DNA of 64,000 bases, taken from assembly GCF_003332275.1 (NCBI RefSeq), contig NZ_QOVA01000003.1, positions 310,001 through 374,000 on the forward strand, written 5' to 3'. Under the pieces are notes generated by a model that was given only the letters and a program-made list of their open reading frames with translations, searched no databases and was not told the DNA's origin. Both the position numbers and the translations under genes were made by a program. The DNA is from Edaphovirga cremea. GTDB lineage: Bacteria; Pseudomonadota; Gammaproteobacteria; Enterobacterales; Enterobacteriaceae. This document shows, in pieces, positions 1 to 10,142 of the stretch (positions are counted from its first letter, which is position 1; each line of letters begins with the position of its first letter).

Positions 1-2319
1 CTGTAGAAAGGGCAGAATGCCGTCAGCCACCGGTTGTAACTGCCGTTCCACATAGTGATCATAGTCGATTGCAGAGTGCTGTGTTTCCAATGGCTCGGGT
101 CCGGCAGTGGTCATAACGTAACTGATCCAGCCGCCGTTCTGATACTGCAAAGGTCGGCCCTGCTGTTGATTATACTCGTCGGCCAGCCGTGCTGCACGTA
201 CATGGGGCGGGACATTTCGCTGATATTCATCCAGTCGGCGGCGCAGCCGTTTTCGATAGATCAGTTGATCGTCCAATTCACCGCTGAGCGTGCGGCTAAC
301 GTAATCCCGGATAAAATCCTGATAAGGTTGGCGGTGGAAAATTAGCTCGTAGAGCTGCTGCTGGAATTGTTGCGCCAGTGGCGTCCAGTCCGTTCTGACG
401 GTTTCCAACCCTTTGTAAATCATCCGATCGCCCTGATCGCTGCTAATTAATCCCGCATAGCGTTTTTTGCTGCCCTGTTCCGCACCGCGAATAGTTGGCA
501 TCAGAAAGCGGCTGTAATGGGTTTCAAACTCCAACTCCAACGCGCTCTCCAACCCGTATTCCTGCTGGAGATGCTCCCGCCACCATTGGTTGACCTGTTG
601 CACCAGGGCCTGACCAATCTCTTTCGCCTGCGCCTCGCTGTGTGCGCCTTTCAGCCAGACGAAGGTGGAATCGGTATCGCCATAGATCACATCGTACTTC
701 TGCGCTTCAATCAGGGCGCGCGTGCGGTGCATGATTTCATGGCCGCGCAGGGTGATGGACGACGCCAGGCGGTGATCAAAGAAACGGCAAGCGCTGGTGC
801 CGAGTACGCCATAAAATGCGTTCATGATGATTTTCAGCGCTTGTGAGAGTGGTTTGTTGCTGTGGCGTTTTGCCGTTTCCCGTCCCTGCCATATCTGGCT
901 GACAATTTCAGGCAGGCAGTGTTTCTCCCGCGAGAATCGCGCCTCGCGAAAACCGCTCACGGAATGGGCGTCGTCAGGGTGCGCCAGCCCTTCGATCAAC
1001 CCAACGGGATCAATAAGAAAGGTACGGATGATCGACGGATAGAGGCTTTTATAATCGAGCACCAATACCGAATCATAGAGGCCAGGCCGGGAATCCATCA
1101 CGAAGCCGCCTGGACTGGGATCTTCCGGCTGTTCACCGAGATTGGGCGCAACATAACCAGCGCGATGCATGCGGGGCAAATAGAGGTGGGTAAATGCTGC
1201 GACCGAGCCGCCGCTGCGATCGGCGGCCAGACCCGTGACGGTAGCGCGCTCCAGCAGAAACGACAGCAGTTCTGTTTTGGCAAAAATTCGCGTGACCAGT
1301 TCGCAATCTTTCAGGTTGTAGCGGGCCAGCGCAGGTTTGTCCTGGCGAAAACGCTGTTCGATCTCGGCCAGGCGCTGATAAGGGTTATCGCTGTCTTTTC
1401 CTTCACCGAGCAATGTTTGCGAAACCGATTCGAGGCTGAAAGAGGGGAAACTCCAGGTGGCGGATTTCAGCGCCTCAATGCCATCAATGATCAATCGTCC
1501 TGCGGATGAAGCGAAGAAATGCCCCTGTTTGAAACCGTGTTCACGCCACTCGAGCACACCGCCACCGCGACCAAAACGTAAGGGGATGTTATAGCGATCC
1601 GCATGTTTTTGCAGCACACGCAGGTCAAACTGCACCAGATTCCAGCCAATGATGGCATCAGGATCGTGTTCTGCCAGCCAGTGGTTGAGTTTTTCCAACA
1701 ATTGTGGGCGGCTGTTGACATATTCCAGCGTAAAGTCCCGCTCGGTGTCCTCGCCATTGGGTGGACCAAGCATGTACACCTGCCGTTGGCCGCAGCCTTC
1801 AAGCCCAATGCAATACAGTTCGCCATTTCCGCTGGTCTCAATGTCCAGAGAGGCTAATCTTAATTGAGGGCGATATTCTGGGGCGGCTTTCATTTGCGTA
1901 TTGCCCAGCACATTTCCTGCCAGAGGTTCACCACTGAACCAGACCGGCGCGGTGATGTAACGTTCCATCAGAAAGCGCTCTGGTGGACGGATATCGGCTT
2001 CAAAAATGGGAATGCCCGCTTCTCTCAGCACTTTCTCGATACGCATTAACTGGCGGTGTTGCTGGCAATACACCCCCACCACCGGGCGGCGATGGAAATC
2101 CAGTAATTGCAGCGGGCGAATCTGCAGATGTCGCTCATCGCGCAGCAGGGTTTCCGCACGTTGGCGTTGTTCAGCGGGGATAAAGGCGACGGATGTTTGC
2201 GACGGCAGGCGCACCTGCTGCGGGCCATCGTCGGTAGCCAGCCAGAATTCGACTTCCGTTCCCTCTCGGGTGTCCCGCCAATGACGGGTGAGCAAAAAGC
2301 CCTGCCGGGGTTGGGTCAC
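1..2319 (-). CDS. polB: DNA polymerase II (family B), 3' end cut by window edge
   Basis: Family B DNA polymerase with 3'-5' proofreading, used in E. coli for replication restart and SOS-induced lesion bypass. The minus strand is open from a GTG at 2319 to base 1 (773 codons); the visible end (DGILPFLQ) lies about 15 residues before the end of E. coli PolB, so only the last codons are missing. The exonuclease motif SLDIET has D159 and E161. The polymerase motif DYKSLYPSI starts at D422 and YGDTDST carries D548 and D550, so all catalytic acids are present. The GTG start is chosen because [16 protein letters not shown] aligns with the E. coli N-terminus and AGAAGG lies just upstream. A LexA-type box lies about 40 bases upstream. 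Identity is clear; the GTG start is an inference from alignment. Confidence 0.96.
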   Translation of the reverse strand, partial: MTQPRQGFLLTRHWRDTREGTEVEFWLATDDGPQQVRLPSQTSVAFIPAEQRQRAETLLRDERHLQIRPLQLLDFHRRPVVGVYCQQHRQLMRIEKVLREAGIPIFEADIRPPERFLMERYITAPVWFSGEPLAGNVLGNTQMKAAPEYRPQLRLASLDIETSGNGELYCIGLEGCGQRQVYMLGPPNGEDTERDFTLEYVNSRPQLLEKLNHWLAEHDPDAIIGWNLVQFDLRVLQKHADRYNIPLRFGRGGGVLEWREHGFKQGHFFASSAGRLIIDGIEALKSATWSFPSFSLESVSQTLLGEGKDSDNPYQRLAEIEQRFRQDKPALARYNLKDCELVTRIFAKTELLSFLLERATVTGLAADRSGGSVAAFTHLYLPRMHRAGYVAPNLGEQPEDPSPGGFVMDSRPGLYDSVLVLDYKSLYPSIIRTFLIDPVGLIEGLAHPDDAHSVSGFREARFSREKHCLPEIVSQIWQGRETAKRHSNKPLSQALKIIMNAFYGVLGTSACRFFDHRLASSITLRGHEIMHRTRALIEAQKYDVIYGDTDSTFVWLKGAHSEAQAKEIGQALVQQVNQWWREHLQQEYGLESALELEFETHYSRFLMPTIRGAEQGSKKRYAGLISSDQGDRMIYKGLETVRTDWTPLAQQFQQQLYELIFHRQPYQDFIRDYVSRTLSGELDDQLIYRKRLRRRLDEYQRNVPPHVRAARLADEYNQQQGRPLQYQNGGWISYVMTTAGPEPLETQHSAIDYDHYVERQLQPVADGILPFLQ

Positions 2320-2357
2320 GTTGCGCCTTCTATGCCCGTTAAATGAATCACTATAGT

Positions 2358-2373
2358 ATGGGTATTTATACAG
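2358..2373. promoter_or_regulatory. LexA (SOS) box upstream of polB
   Basis: The plus strand reads ATGGGTATTTATACAG. The right half matches the LexA consensus half-site ATACAG and the left half has ATG instead of CTG, so on the polB strand it reads CTGTATAAATACCCAT. E. coli polB (dinA) is SOS-regulated from a box in this position. The assignment rests on position and similarity. Confidence 0.65.
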
Positions 2374-2495
2374 TCATTGTCCATCGGCCACTGTTCTGCC
2401 AAATACGCATACAATTGACTGATTGACGGATGAACGGTACGCGCCGACAATTCGCGCGCCCGGATTGTCGTCGTTTCAGAAATAAGTTGGAGTTT

Positions 2496-3263
2496 ATGGA
2501 AGCCTATTTAGCTCATTTGGTCACACAGTCATTGGCTTTCTCGCTCGTTGCCATTTCTATTGTTGCTTTCCTGGAATCGCTGGCATTGGTGGGGCTATTA
2601 CTGCCAGGCACCGTGATGATGGCCTCGCTGGGCGCATTGATTGGCAGCGGGCAAGTGAGCCTGTATGCCGCCTGGGCGGCGGGAACACTGGGGTGTTTTC
2701 TTGGCGATTGGGTTTCCTATTTTATTGGACGCCGTTTTAAAGTGCCTCTGCACCGCTGGTCATTCCTGAAAAAACATAAAAGCTTGCTGATGAAAACGGA
2801 ATACGCATTACACCAGCACCGTTTTGCAACGGTCATTTTAGGGCGGTTTATCGGGCCAACGCGACCACTGGTACCGATGGTCGCCGGTATGCTCGATCTA
2901 CCACCGCACAAGTTTGCCTTGCCGAACGTGATTGGCTGTCTGGCGTGGCCACCGATCTATTTTCTACCCGGAATTCTGGCGGGTGTGGCGATTGATATTC
3001 CGGCCAGCGCCCACAGCGGACTGTTCAAATGGCTGCTGTTTTTGCTGGTGGTGCTGGTTTGGCTCAGTGGCTGGTTGGGTTGGCGCTGGTTCAGGGAAGG
3101 GAAACGCAGCCCGGATTGGTTTTCACGCTGGTTGCCTTTGCGCCGCCTGCGTTGGGTCTGCTCATTGACCGTTATTGCTGCGGTGGCCTGTTTTATTTTC
3201 TGGCACCAGCAACCGCTGATGCCTGTCTATCGCCATTTATTATGGAAGGTGCTGGAAGGGTGA
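2496..3263 (+). CDS. yabI: DedA/YabI family inner-membrane protein
   Basis: A 255-residue polytopic inner-membrane protein of the DedA (SNARE-associated/VTT) family; members are proposed to take part in undecaprenyl-phosphate or phospholipid flipping and proton-motive-force homeostasis, but YabI itself is not well defined. Family hallmarks visible are ESLALVGLLLPGT near residues 25-37, a GD in GCFLGDWVSYFIGRRF, and GRFIGPTRPLVPMVAGM. Five or so hydrophobic spans follow. The frame is open upstream to 2430, but the ATG at 2496 is preferred because MEAYLAHLVTQS matches the E. coli start and TTGGAG sits upstream. Its stop codon abuts the thiQ stop codon of the opposite strand with no base between them, so the two genes converge without a separate terminator. 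Confidence 0.92.
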   Translation: MEAYLAHLVTQSLAFSLVAISIVAFLESLALVGLLLPGTVMMASLGALIGSGQVSLYAAWAAGTLGCFLGDWVSYFIGRRFKVPLHRWSFLKKHKSLLMKTEYALHQHRFATVILGRFIGPTRPLVPMVAGMLDLPPHKFALPNVIGCLAWPPIYFLPGILAGVAIDIPASAHSGLFKWLLFLLVVLVWLSGWLGWRWFREGKRSPDWFSRWLPLRRLRWVCSLTVIAAVACFIFWHQQPLMPVYRHLLWKVLEG

Positions 3264-3971
3264 TTATGCCTGCCGAGGTGTAATTCCCAGTACCGAGGCG
3301 GCGCTGGCGGTGCCGTCAACCAGTGCTGTGGTCGGGCCATCGTAGTAGATGCGCCCGTCGACAATCAGCAGAGTCCGCTCGGCAATGCGCGCCGCATCAT
3401 CAAGATTATGCGACACCATCAGCAGCGTCAGTTGCTGGCGCTGGCATACCTGATCCAACAGCGTGAGCATTTCGCTGCGCAGTGCCGGATCCAATGCGGA
3501 AAAAGGCTCATCAAGCAACAGGATGGGCTGGCTGCGCAACAGGCAGCGCCCCAACGCCACCCGTTGACGCTGACCACCGGAAAGCTGCGCGGGATAGCGA
3601 TCCAGACAATCCGCCAGACCCACCTGCTCGGCAAGCTCCGCCAATTTCTGCTTCTGCTCTACGGTCAGCTTCAAACCGGGATCCAGTCCCAATCCCATAT
3701 TCTGTCGCACGGTCAGATGCGAAAAAAGATTATTTTCCTGAAACAGCATCGACACTGGCCGCTTTGCGGGCGGGGTGGCGCTATGATCTTGTTGATTCAG
3801 GATAATGCGCCCACTGACGGGCGCCAGAAATCCGGCAACCAGACTCAACAGCGTACTCTTCCCTGCACCACTTGGACCGAGAATCGCGACACGTTCCCCG
3901 CTGGCGACAGTGACATCAAAGCGCATCGGCAAATGGTCGTAGAGGTAGGTCAGTTTATCTAGCGTTAGCAT
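3264..3971 (-). CDS. thiQ: Thiamine ABC transporter ATP-binding protein
   Basis: ATPase of the ThiBPQ importer for thiamine, thiamine monophosphate and TPP; it binds the cytoplasmic face of ThiP. The 235 residues hold a Walker [10 protein letters not shown] at 32-40, the Q-loop FQENN near 77-81, the ABC signature LSGGQRQR at 130-137, Walker B ILLLDEP at 150-156, and the switch histidine in VSH near residue 200. Length equals the E. coli protein to within a few residues. It is the last gene of thiBPQ and its start overlaps the thiP end by 17 bases, so translation is probably coupled. Expression follows the riboswitch upstream of thiB. Confidence 0.96.
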   Translation of the reverse strand: MLTLDKLTYLYDHLPMRFDVTVASGERVAILGPSGAGKSTLLSLVAGFLAPVSGRIILNQQDHSATPPAKRPVSMLFQENNLFSHLTVRQNMGLGLDPGLKLTVEQKQKLAELAEQVGLADCLDRYPAQLSGGQRQRVALGRCLLRSQPILLLDEPFSALDPALRSEMLTLLDQVCQRQQLTLLMVSHNLDDAARIAERTLLIVDGRIYYDGPTTALVDGTASAASVLGITPRQA

Positions 3972-5565
3972 GTCGTCCCGGTAAACGTTCGATCAGGGTA
4001 AAAAGCAGCAAGCAGAGCAATAACAGCAAAAGAGCCGTCACTGCGCCATCCTGACTGCGGTAAGAGCCGATTTGCTGATAAAGATAGAAAGGCAGGGTGC
4101 GGAACTGCTCATTACCGAACAGCGCCATGACACCAAAATCACCAATGGATAGCACGCAGGCAAAAGCCAGCGCTTGCGCCACGGGAATTTTTAGCGCCTG
4201 CAACTCGATCCAACGCAATCGCTGCCATCCGGTCATTCCCAGTGAAAGGCATAACGGATTGTACCTTTCAGCCAGATCGCGCATGGGATTATCCAGCACC
4301 TTGAGCGCGTAGGGAATGGCCATCAGGGCATTGGTCAGGATCACCAAACCCCATGCCGATGAGGGCAAACCTGTTGTGGCACTCAGCAGCAGGAAAAAAC
4401 CGGTTGCCAGTACGATCCCCGGCATGGCCAGAATCGCCATGCCGCTCAATTCAATACTCTGGGCCCAATACAGGCGCTGGCGTAGTTTCAGCTCACGGCT
4501 GCTCCATAACAGCATCATGGTCAGCACAACGCAAACTACACCGGCAGAAAGTGCAATACGCAGCGATGTCGACAATGCCTGCCAAAGTACCGGTTGGCGT
4601 AATACGCCAAAGACAGTCTGATTGGCTCCATCAATGACCACAGCCAGCAGGGGAGGAACGATCAGTAACAGAGCCATTGCGATCAGCAGAGTGTCTGAAA
4701 CACGTTTTCGCCAGGAGTCCTCGGGATTGCGCCAGCGCTGACCATGGGTATTCCCAACGGGTAAAGCCTGGCTGAAACGTTGGCTGAGGAGCACCAGACC
4801 CAAACAGCATGTCAGTTGGATCAACCCCAGCATCGCTGCGCGGCTGAGGTCGTAGTCGTAACTCAGCGCCTGATAGATAGCCAGTTCAATCGTCGTGGCC
4901 TGTGGGCCACCGCCCAGTGACAGCACGGTCGCAAAGCTGGCAAAACAGAGCATAAAGATCAATGCCGCCGTCGGCAGGATCTGCCTGCGCAGCGCTGGCC
5001 ATTCGATAAAGCGGAAATGTTGCCAACCGTTCATCCCGAGTTGTGCGGCTATTTGCCGTTGTTCAACGGCAATATTCTCAAGCGATTGCAGCAACAGACG
5101 CGTTGCCAGCGGTAAATTGAAGAACATATGCGCCAGCAAAATACCTTGCAGGCCATAGGGCGAGAAACGGTAATCAATACCGAACCAGCCGCAAATTTGT
5201 GCCAGCCAGCCCTGACGGCCATACACACTCAAAATACCAAATACGGCGACCAGTACGGGCAGCACCAGCGTCATGGCGCAAAGCCGCAGTAATAATTGCC
5301 GTCCAGGAAAGCGACGGCGGAACAGTGCCCGGGCAAGAAAAATGGCCGGTGCGACGGAGATTATTGCCGAGAGCAGGGCTTGCCAGAACGTAAAGCGCAC
5401 CACGTGCCACAGATAGCTGTCCTGCCAAATCTTCCGCCAGTCATTGCTTGGCGCGTTGTACCACAACGCGCCAAACGCCAGCAGGGCCACCAGCAGGATC
5501 AGCAGGGCGGCAATCAGTCCGGGCCATAGCCAGCACGGAATCAGCGGCTGACGGCGTGCTGCCAT
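3955..5565 (-). CDS. thiP: Thiamine ABC transporter permease
   Basis: Membrane channel of the thiamine/TPP importer. It is a fused permease with two copies of the binding-protein-dependent transport domain (about 12 membrane spans in roughly 536 residues). EAA-loop-like segments are visible in each half (around [19 protein letters not shown] and [15 protein letters not shown]), which would dock ThiQ. A longer frame starts at 5577, but [14 protein letters not shown] aligns with the E. coli start MATRRQPLIP, so 5565 is chosen. That start lies inside the end of thiB (25-base overlap) and the end overlaps thiQ by 17 bases, the tight coupling usual for this operon. Confidence 0.95.
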   Translation of the reverse strand: MAARRQPLIPCWLWPGLIAALLILLVALLAFGALWYNAPSNDWRKIWQDSYLWHVVRFTFWQALLSAIISVAPAIFLARALFRRRFPGRQLLLRLCAMTLVLPVLVAVFGILSVYGRQGWLAQICGWFGIDYRFSPYGLQGILLAHMFFNLPLATRLLLQSLENIAVEQRQIAAQLGMNGWQHFRFIEWPALRRQILPTAALIFMLCFASFATVLSLGGGPQATTIELAIYQALSYDYDLSRAAMLGLIQLTCCLGLVLLSQRFSQALPVGNTHGQRWRNPEDSWRKRVSDTLLIAMALLLIVPPLLAVVIDGANQTVFGVLRQPVLWQALSTSLRIALSAGVVCVVLTMMLLWSSRELKLRQRLYWAQSIELSGMAILAMPGIVLATGFFLLLSATTGLPSSAWGLVILTNALMAIPYALKVLDNPMRDLAERYNPLCLSLGMTGWQRLRWIELQALKIPVAQALAFACVLSIGDFGVMALFGNEQFRTLPFYLYQQIGSYRSQDGAVTALLLLLLCLLLFTLIERLPGRHANAR

Positions 5566-6527
5566 GCCTGAATCCATTGACCACGCTGTTCGGCGACGTC
5601 TTTCGCGCCATATTGTAACGATTTCTCTGGCACGGTCAGGGTATCAAAGCCCGCGGGCAGCGTGGTTTTGATCACCGGATACATCCAGTTGCCCGTTGCA
5701 ATAGTGTTTTGGAAGGCGGGTGTCACGATGAAGTGCATAAAGCGGTTTGCCAGTTCAGGATTCTTGCTGGCAGCCAATTGGCCTGCGACTTCAACCTGCA
5801 TATAGTGGCCTTCGCTGAAGTTAGCCGCTGCATAACTGGCGTTTTTTTCTTCAATCAAATGGTAGGCCGGGGAGGTGGTGTAGCTCAGGACGAGATCGCT
5901 TTCGCCTTTGAGAAACAGGCCATACGCTTCGCTCCAACCTTTGGTGACGGTGACGGTCTTCTTCGCCAGTTTCTGCCAGGCTTCAGGCGCTTTATCACCA
6001 TAGACTTTCTGCATCCACAGCAGTAAACCCAATCCAGGCGTACTGGTGCGCGGATCCTGATAAATCACTTTCCACGGCTGATCGCTGTCGATCAGCTCAT
6101 GCAGGCTTTTCGGCGGGTTTTTCAATTTGTCTTTGTTATAGACGAAAGCGAAATAGCCGTAGTCGTAAGGGACGAACAGATCATTTTTCCAGCCGTCGGG
6201 CAGCGTTAACTGGCTGCTGTCCACGTCAGTTTTGCTGAACAAACCGGTCTGCTCTGCGGCGGTCAGCAGGTTATTGTCCAATCCCAGAATCACATCCGCC
6301 TGGCTGTTTTTACCTTCCATCCGCAAACGATTCAGCAGGGATACCCCATCTTCCAGCGCAACGAATTTCAGTTCGCAGTCACACTCGGCCTCAAAAGCTT
6401 TTTTCACTGCCGGGCCGGGGCCCCAGTCAGCCGCGAAGGAGTCGTAGGTATACACCGTAAGCGTGGGTTTCGCCGCCATAACGGGTGCGGCTATCAGTAA
6501 CAGGCACGGCAGGAATTTCTTGAACAC
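5541..6527 (-). CDS. thiB: Thiamine/TPP periplasmic binding protein
   Basis: Periplasmic receptor that captures thiamine and its phosphates for ThiPQ. It has 328 residues with a clear Sec signal peptide (basic VFKK, hydrophobic FLPCLLLIAAPV, cleavage likely after VMA). The mature protein starts AKPTLTVYTYDSFAADWGPG, the family N-terminus. The GTG at 6527 is the start because AAGGAG precedes it at good spacing and length then matches the 327-residue E. coli protein; the frame runs upstream to an ATG inside the riboswitch region that would add a non-signal extension. It is the first gene of thiBPQ, directly downstream of the THI element. Confidence 0.95.
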   Translation of the reverse strand: MFKKFLPCLLLIAAPVMAAKPTLTVYTYDSFAADWGPGPAVKKAFEAECDCELKFVALEDGVSLLNRLRMEGKNSQADVILGLDNNLLTAAEQTGLFSKTDVDSSQLTLPDGWKNDLFVPYDYGYFAFVYNKDKLKNPPKSLHELIDSDQPWKVIYQDPRTSTPGLGLLLWMQKVYGDKAPEAWQKLAKKTVTVTKGWSEAYGLFLKGESDLVLSYTTSPAYHLIEEKNASYAAANFSEGHYMQVEVAGQLAASKNPELANRFMHFIVTPAFQNTIATGNWMYPVIKTTLPAGFDTLTVPEKSLQYGAKDVAEQRGQWIQAWQHAVSR

Positions 6528-6585
6528 TTTGCGCTCCTTGAGATAAGGGGTGGCAAAGGACTTTGAGTCAGCGTTGAACACTCTC

Positions 6586-6688
6586 AAATCCCTTCGCCGG
6601 TATTAACCGGATCAGGTTCGACGGGTTTACTCTCAGCTAAAAAGGTTGGCTCAGATGACTGGCCGCGCTTTTTCGCACCCCGTTGAGA
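6586..6688 (-). promoter_or_regulatory. TPP riboswitch (THI element)
   Basis: Read on the minus strand, the leader holds the conserved TPP aptamer blocks in order: ACGGGGTGCG, the CTGAGA block, then ACCCGTCGAACCTGATCCGG and GGCGAAGGGA. This is the THI-box fold that binds thiamine pyrophosphate. The GAAGGGA end lies about 65 bases before the thiB start, so TPP binding most likely masks the thiB ribosome-binding site or affects early termination. I can see the conserved blocks but have not folded the expression platform. Confidence 0.95.
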
Positions 6689-6730
6689 ACGGCTTATTGT
6701 AGAGACTTAGCAGGCTCGGCGAAAGGGCGA

Positions 6731-8392
6731 TTATACCTCTGGGGGGGCGAACCAGGCGGATTTGAAATCAAACCATCCCAGGGTATTCATACGCACGCCC
6801 CGCATGCTCCTTTGCCCCTGAATTTGCAGCCAGTGATGAAACAGTGGGTGGAACTGGTTGCTGTGCACCAGACGCTGACACCAATCCGCGAGCGAAAGGG
6901 TATTCTCATGCCACAAATCGGCGTACTGCTGCAAATTCTCCGTCAGACATTTCTGCAAGAGTGGCAGTTCATAAAGTGATGCAAACAGCGAGAATTCCAG
7001 CGGTAAATAGAAATTGGCGCTGCCAAGCCAGATATCGCTCACTACATCGCCCTGATACCACTGCTCGTAACTCACCGTTTGGATTCTCAGTTCGATATCA
7101 TGCGAACGTAGAATCGGGCGCAGCGCATTGCAAATGGCGGTGTACTCCGAATGATCGCTATAAAAGGTTAGCGTCAATTGCGTGAGGTGTGCGGGTTTCT
7201 GCTGCGGCTCCTGCTTGGGTTTATGGTGCCAACGCGGCAACACGCCATAAGCGGGGGACCAATAACGCTGATAAATATTCTCCGCGTTACTGAGTAGGGC
7301 GATGGGATTGAGGATTTCACATAGCCAGTCGCGGGTCTGGCTGTCGGCACCCAATGGCGAACGCCGATCGAAAAGCAGGAAATAACAACCTTCTTCCAAC
7401 CGACTCTCAAGTTCGCTGTTGTCCGTATCATCCGCCTGAAGTTGAACCCCGGAATGAACCAGCTCTTCACTGAGTTCAGGCAGCACCCAAATATTGACTT
7501 CATCAATCAGTGCCCGATAACCATAGTAATCATCGAAAGCGCGGATTTTAAGCTGGGTTTGGTGATTGCGTACCACCGCGTAGGGCCCCGTGCCTACCGG
7601 GTGGCGGGCAAAATCTGGTAGGGATTGCCACTCATGCGGCAAAATCATCGCGTGGACACTTCCCAGCAACCAGGGAAGCCAGTAATCAGCGGAAGCCAGT
7701 TTTACATCGACCACATAGGGTGTGGGCGACGTAATCTCATGCAAATGAGAAAACAGCGCCAGCGTCTTCAGCCGGGTTAATGACGCGATCACGTCGGCCA
7801 TCTCCAATTCACGTCCGTGATGGAAGTGAATGGCTGGCCGTAGATAGAAACGCCAGTGCAACGGGGTTATTTTTTGCCAGTGGTGCGCCAAATCGGGTTC
7901 GAGTTCCCCGTTTTCCTCATTTATGCGTGTGAGCCCGCTGAAGATTTGCCGGGCGAGATGGGTCTCCGAGCGGCGCAGGGCCGAGCCGGGCAGCAGGTTG
8001 AACAGCGAACGGTAATAGAGCACGCGCATGATGTGCTTACCCTGGCGGAAACTGCGACCGAGCTGGGACAGCAACATTTGCCGAACGACATTTTTATCAC
8101 CAACCAACTGCACCAACTGGTCTATGCGATCCTGTTCGAGCAACTCTTCAGCCCGCTGCTGCTGCAAAGCCAAGCCAGTATAAAGAAAGGTCAGCGTGGA
8201 GCGTTTACCCCGTCCCGCCTCGGCTTGCCAGAGTAACCATTCTTCACGTTGCATCGACGTAAGCAAAGACCGCACATGACGCCGCGAGCAGCTCAATACT
8301 TCCGCCAATTCTTGCAATGTGGTTTCTGTTTGTTCGCCATGGCAACATTGCCAGAGACGGATGAACTGTTGTTGCAGGCGCGGGGTAGACAT
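6731..8392 (-). CDS. sgrR: Transcriptional activator of sgrS (sugar-phosphate stress)
   Basis: Activates sgrS when glucose-6-phosphate or similar sugar phosphates accumulate. The N-terminal about 115 residues form the SgrR-type winged helix ([15 protein letters not shown], then [16 protein letters not shown]), and the rest resembles an extracellular solute-binding protein (SBP_bac_5), thought to sense the small-molecule signal. The C-terminus ([26 protein letters not shown]) matches E. coli closely. The ATG at 8392 gives 553 residues against 551 in E. coli; an in-frame ATG at 8413 would add seven residues and cannot be excluded. It is divergent from sgrS, separated by about 70 bases, as in E. 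coli, where SgrR also represses itself. Confidence 0.95.
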   Translation of the reverse strand: MSTPRLQQQFIRLWQCCHGEQTETTLQELAEVLSCSRRHVRSLLTSMQREEWLLWQAEAGRGKRSTLTFLYTGLALQQQRAEELLEQDRIDQLVQLVGDKNVVRQMLLSQLGRSFRQGKHIMRVLYYRSLFNLLPGSALRRSETHLARQIFSGLTRINEENGELEPDLAHHWQKITPLHWRFYLRPAIHFHHGRELEMADVIASLTRLKTLALFSHLHEITSPTPYVVDVKLASADYWLPWLLGSVHAMILPHEWQSLPDFARHPVGTGPYAVVRNHQTQLKIRAFDDYYGYRALIDEVNIWVLPELSEELVHSGVQLQADDTDNSELESRLEEGCYFLLFDRRSPLGADSQTRDWLCEILNPIALLSNAENIYQRYWSPAYGVLPRWHHKPKQEPQQKPAHLTQLTLTFYSDHSEYTAICNALRPILRSHDIELRIQTVSYEQWYQGDVVSDIWLGSANFYLPLEFSLFASLYELPLLQKCLTENLQQYADLWHENTLSLADWCQRLVHSNQFHPLFHHWLQIQGQRSMRGVRMNTLGWFDFKSAWFAPPEV

Positions 8393-8460
8393 AAAAGGGG
8401 AACTCTCCGGCATAAATTCATCAATTTATCTTTCCCTATATTACGCCCATACTTTTAATC

Positions 8461-8745
8461 AATGAAAGGCTTTGACGTAACGTAAACGGGAGGGAGCCAT
8501 GAAAAAATTTATGCCCAGTCAATTCTATCAACATTATTTCGCCGCAATGCGCCCGAAGGATGAATGGTTGCATTGGGTTCCAGCCCAATACCGCATGGCG
8601 ATCCTTGAACAGTTAATGCAGTGGAAAACGAATTCTGCGGCAGCAGAGCCGCGTCAGAAAAGTGCCTGACGAACGCTGATGCCCAAACGTATTTCTGAGT
8701 AATGGTGTTCTTCACCAGCCAGCAGGGTAACCTGCTGGTTTTTTT
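8461..8745 (+). ncRNA. sgrS: SgrS dual-function small RNA
   Basis: Small RNA that pairs with ptsG and other sugar-transporter mRNAs with Hfq during sugar-phosphate stress. The 5' end AATGAAAGGC resembles the E. coli start GATGAAGC; TACTTT at 8450-8455 would be the -10, and a weak -35 fits SgrR-dependent activation. The ptsG-pairing seed is present as CTGAGTAATGGTGT at 8695-8708, one base different from the E. coli CTGAGTATTGGTGT. It is followed by the terminator hairpin CCAGCAGG..CCTGCTGG and a T run. The transcript is about 285 nt, longer than the 227-nt E. coli RNA, mainly because the sgrT frame is longer. The 5' end is estimated. Confidence 0.9.
8499..8669 (+). CDS. sgrT: Glucose uptake inhibitor SgrT (small protein)
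   Basis: A 56-residue protein encoded in the 5' part of sgrS, below common gene-finder cutoffs. SgrT inhibits the glucose PTS permease PtsG. The core QFYQHYF, then W..WVP..YR...LEQLMQW, matches the E. coli SgrT pattern QFYQHYF, W.RW.SVP.R...LE.LMQW. GGGAGGGAG lies just upstream of the ATG. Compared with the 43-residue E. coli protein it has five more residues at the start (MKKFMPS) and about eight more at the end (a tail ending AEPRQKSA). The gene ends 26 bases before the ptsG-pairing seed, so the protein and RNA functions remain on separate segments. Confidence 0.9.
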   Translation: MKKFMPSQFYQHYFAAMRPKDEWLHWVPAQYRMAILEQLMQWKTNSAAAEPRQKSA

Positions 8746-8746
8746 A
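8718..8746 (+). terminator. Rho-independent terminator of sgrS
   Basis: The hairpin CCAGCAGG-gtaa-CCTGCTGG followed by TTTTTTT. It doubles as the Hfq-binding poly-U tail of SgrS, with the U run intact. Readthrough would continue into setA 150 bases downstream, as known for E. coli. Confidence 0.93.
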
Positions 8747-8898
8747 TTCTCTCCGGCCACCACGGCGGTAATGGAGTGACAGAAATAAGCCGCATCATTT
8801 CCTTGGCCCGCTGGCTGTATCATTGCCAAAAAGACAGTTACACTTCTCTTCTCAACGTTATTGGCTCCTCAGCACAGTAAAGCGCAGGGATACCTTTC

Positions 8899-10062
8899 AT
8901 GCTCAAACGCCGTATCAATCCTATCTTCACCGCTTTTTTAGCCGTGGCATTCCTTTGTGGTGTCGCCGGTGCGCTTCAGGCTCCCACACTCAGCCTGTTT
9001 TTAACCACAGAAGTCAAAGTCAGGCCGCTGTGGGTGGGATTGTTTTATACGATTAATGCGGTGGCGGGTATCGCGGTCAGTTTCATGCTGGCGAAACGTT
9101 CTGACAACCAGGGCAACCGTAAGTCACTGATTCTTTTGTGTTGCATGATGGCGGTGGCCAACTGCCTTCTATTTGCCTTCAACCGCCACTATCTGACCCT
9201 CATTACCCTCGGTGTGATGCTGGCCGCTATCGCCAATACGGCGATGCCGCAACTGTTTGCGTTGGCTCGTGAATACGCCGATAACTCGGCGCGCGAAGTG
9301 GTGATGTTCAGCTCGATGATGCGTGCGCAACTTTCGCTGGCCTGGGTCATTGGGCCGCCTTTGTCTTTCATGCTGGCATTGAATTACGGTTTTACGGTGA
9401 TGTTCTGCTTCGCCGCCGGTATTTTCCTGATCAGTGCGGTGGTGATTTGGCTGGTGCTTCCTTCCGTGCCGCGGGCGGAGCAACCGGTGGACCAGATGGT
9501 GGTGCACCCCAATGCCTGGAAAGATAAAGATGTCCGTCTGCTGTTTGTTGCATCGTTGCTGATGTGGACCTGCAACACCATGTATATCATTGATATGCCG
9601 TTGTATATTATTGCCGATCTCGGTTTGCCCGATCGTCTGGCCGGACTTTTGATGGGGACCGCCGCCGGATTGGAGATCCCGGCGATGCTGCTGGCGGGCT
9701 ATTACGTGAAGCGTTTTGGCAAACGCAATATGATGGTTTTTGCCGTGGCGGCTGGGGTGCTTTTTTACGCCGGGCTGGTGATGTTCCAGTTCAAAACTGC
9801 GTTATTGCTGCTGCAATTGTTCAATGCCATTTTCATCGGGATAGTTGCGGGCATTGGCATGCTCTATTTCCAGGATTTGATGCCGGGCCGACCCGGTTCA
9901 GCCACTACGCTGTTCACCAATAGCATCTCTACCGGAGTGATTGTGGCGGGGATTCTACAGGGGGTGATCGCCGAGAATTTCGGTCACTACGCGGTTTACT
10001 GGGTGGCAACGGGGCTGGTGATCGTGGCGTTGATTCTCACTGCCCGGGTTCGCGACGTTTAA
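8899..10062 (+). CDS. setA: Sugar efflux transporter (MFS)
   Basis: Major-facilitator inner-membrane exporter of sugars and sugar analogues that helps relieve sugar-phosphate stress. The 387 residues carry about 12 membrane segments. Family stretches shared with E. coli SetA include GVAGALQAPTLSLFL, NRHYLTLITLGVMLA, ANTAMPQLFALAREYADN, and TLFTNSISTG near the C-terminus. It lies downstream of sgrS in the same direction, so part of its expression should come from readthrough of the sgrS terminator and thus from SgrR. The ATG at 8899 is the only start that fits the family; its ribosome-binding site is weak. Confidence 0.95.
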   Translation: MLKRRINPIFTAFLAVAFLCGVAGALQAPTLSLFLTTEVKVRPLWVGLFYTINAVAGIAVSFMLAKRSDNQGNRKSLILLCCMMAVANCLLFAFNRHYLTLITLGVMLAAIANTAMPQLFALAREYADNSAREVVMFSSMMRAQLSLAWVIGPPLSFMLALNYGFTVMFCFAAGIFLISAVVIWLVLPSVPRAEQPVDQMVVHPNAWKDKDVRLLFVASLLMWTCNTMYIIDMPLYIIADLGLPDRLAGLLMGTAAGLEIPAMLLAGYYVKRFGKRNMMVFAVAAGVLFYAGLVMFQFKTALLLLQLFNAIFIGIVAGIGMLYFQDLMPGRPGSATTLFTNSISTGVIVAGILQGVIAENFGHYAVYWVATGLVIVALILTARVRDV

Positions 10063-10079
10063 GGTAAAAATAATAGGTA

Positions 10080-10118
10080 TAAAAAACCCGGCTTTCAGGG
10101 AACTGAAGCCGGGGTTTG
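10080..10118 (-). terminator. Bidirectional terminator between setA and leuD
   Basis: Imperfect inverted repeat AAACCCGGCTTTCAG-ggaa-CTGAAGCCGGGGTTT with six As at the left. On the minus strand the hairpin ends in a T6 run, so it is best placed to end leuABCD; it can also stop setA transcripts. Confidence 0.85.
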
Positions 10119-10142
10119 TGCGGAGCCTGATTGACGCGCCGG

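Noticed and set aside
55-2284. Several plus-strand frames of 60 to 215 residues at the left end
   Set aside because: All are antisense or out of frame within polB, whose minus-strand frame is open throughout and carries catalytic motifs.
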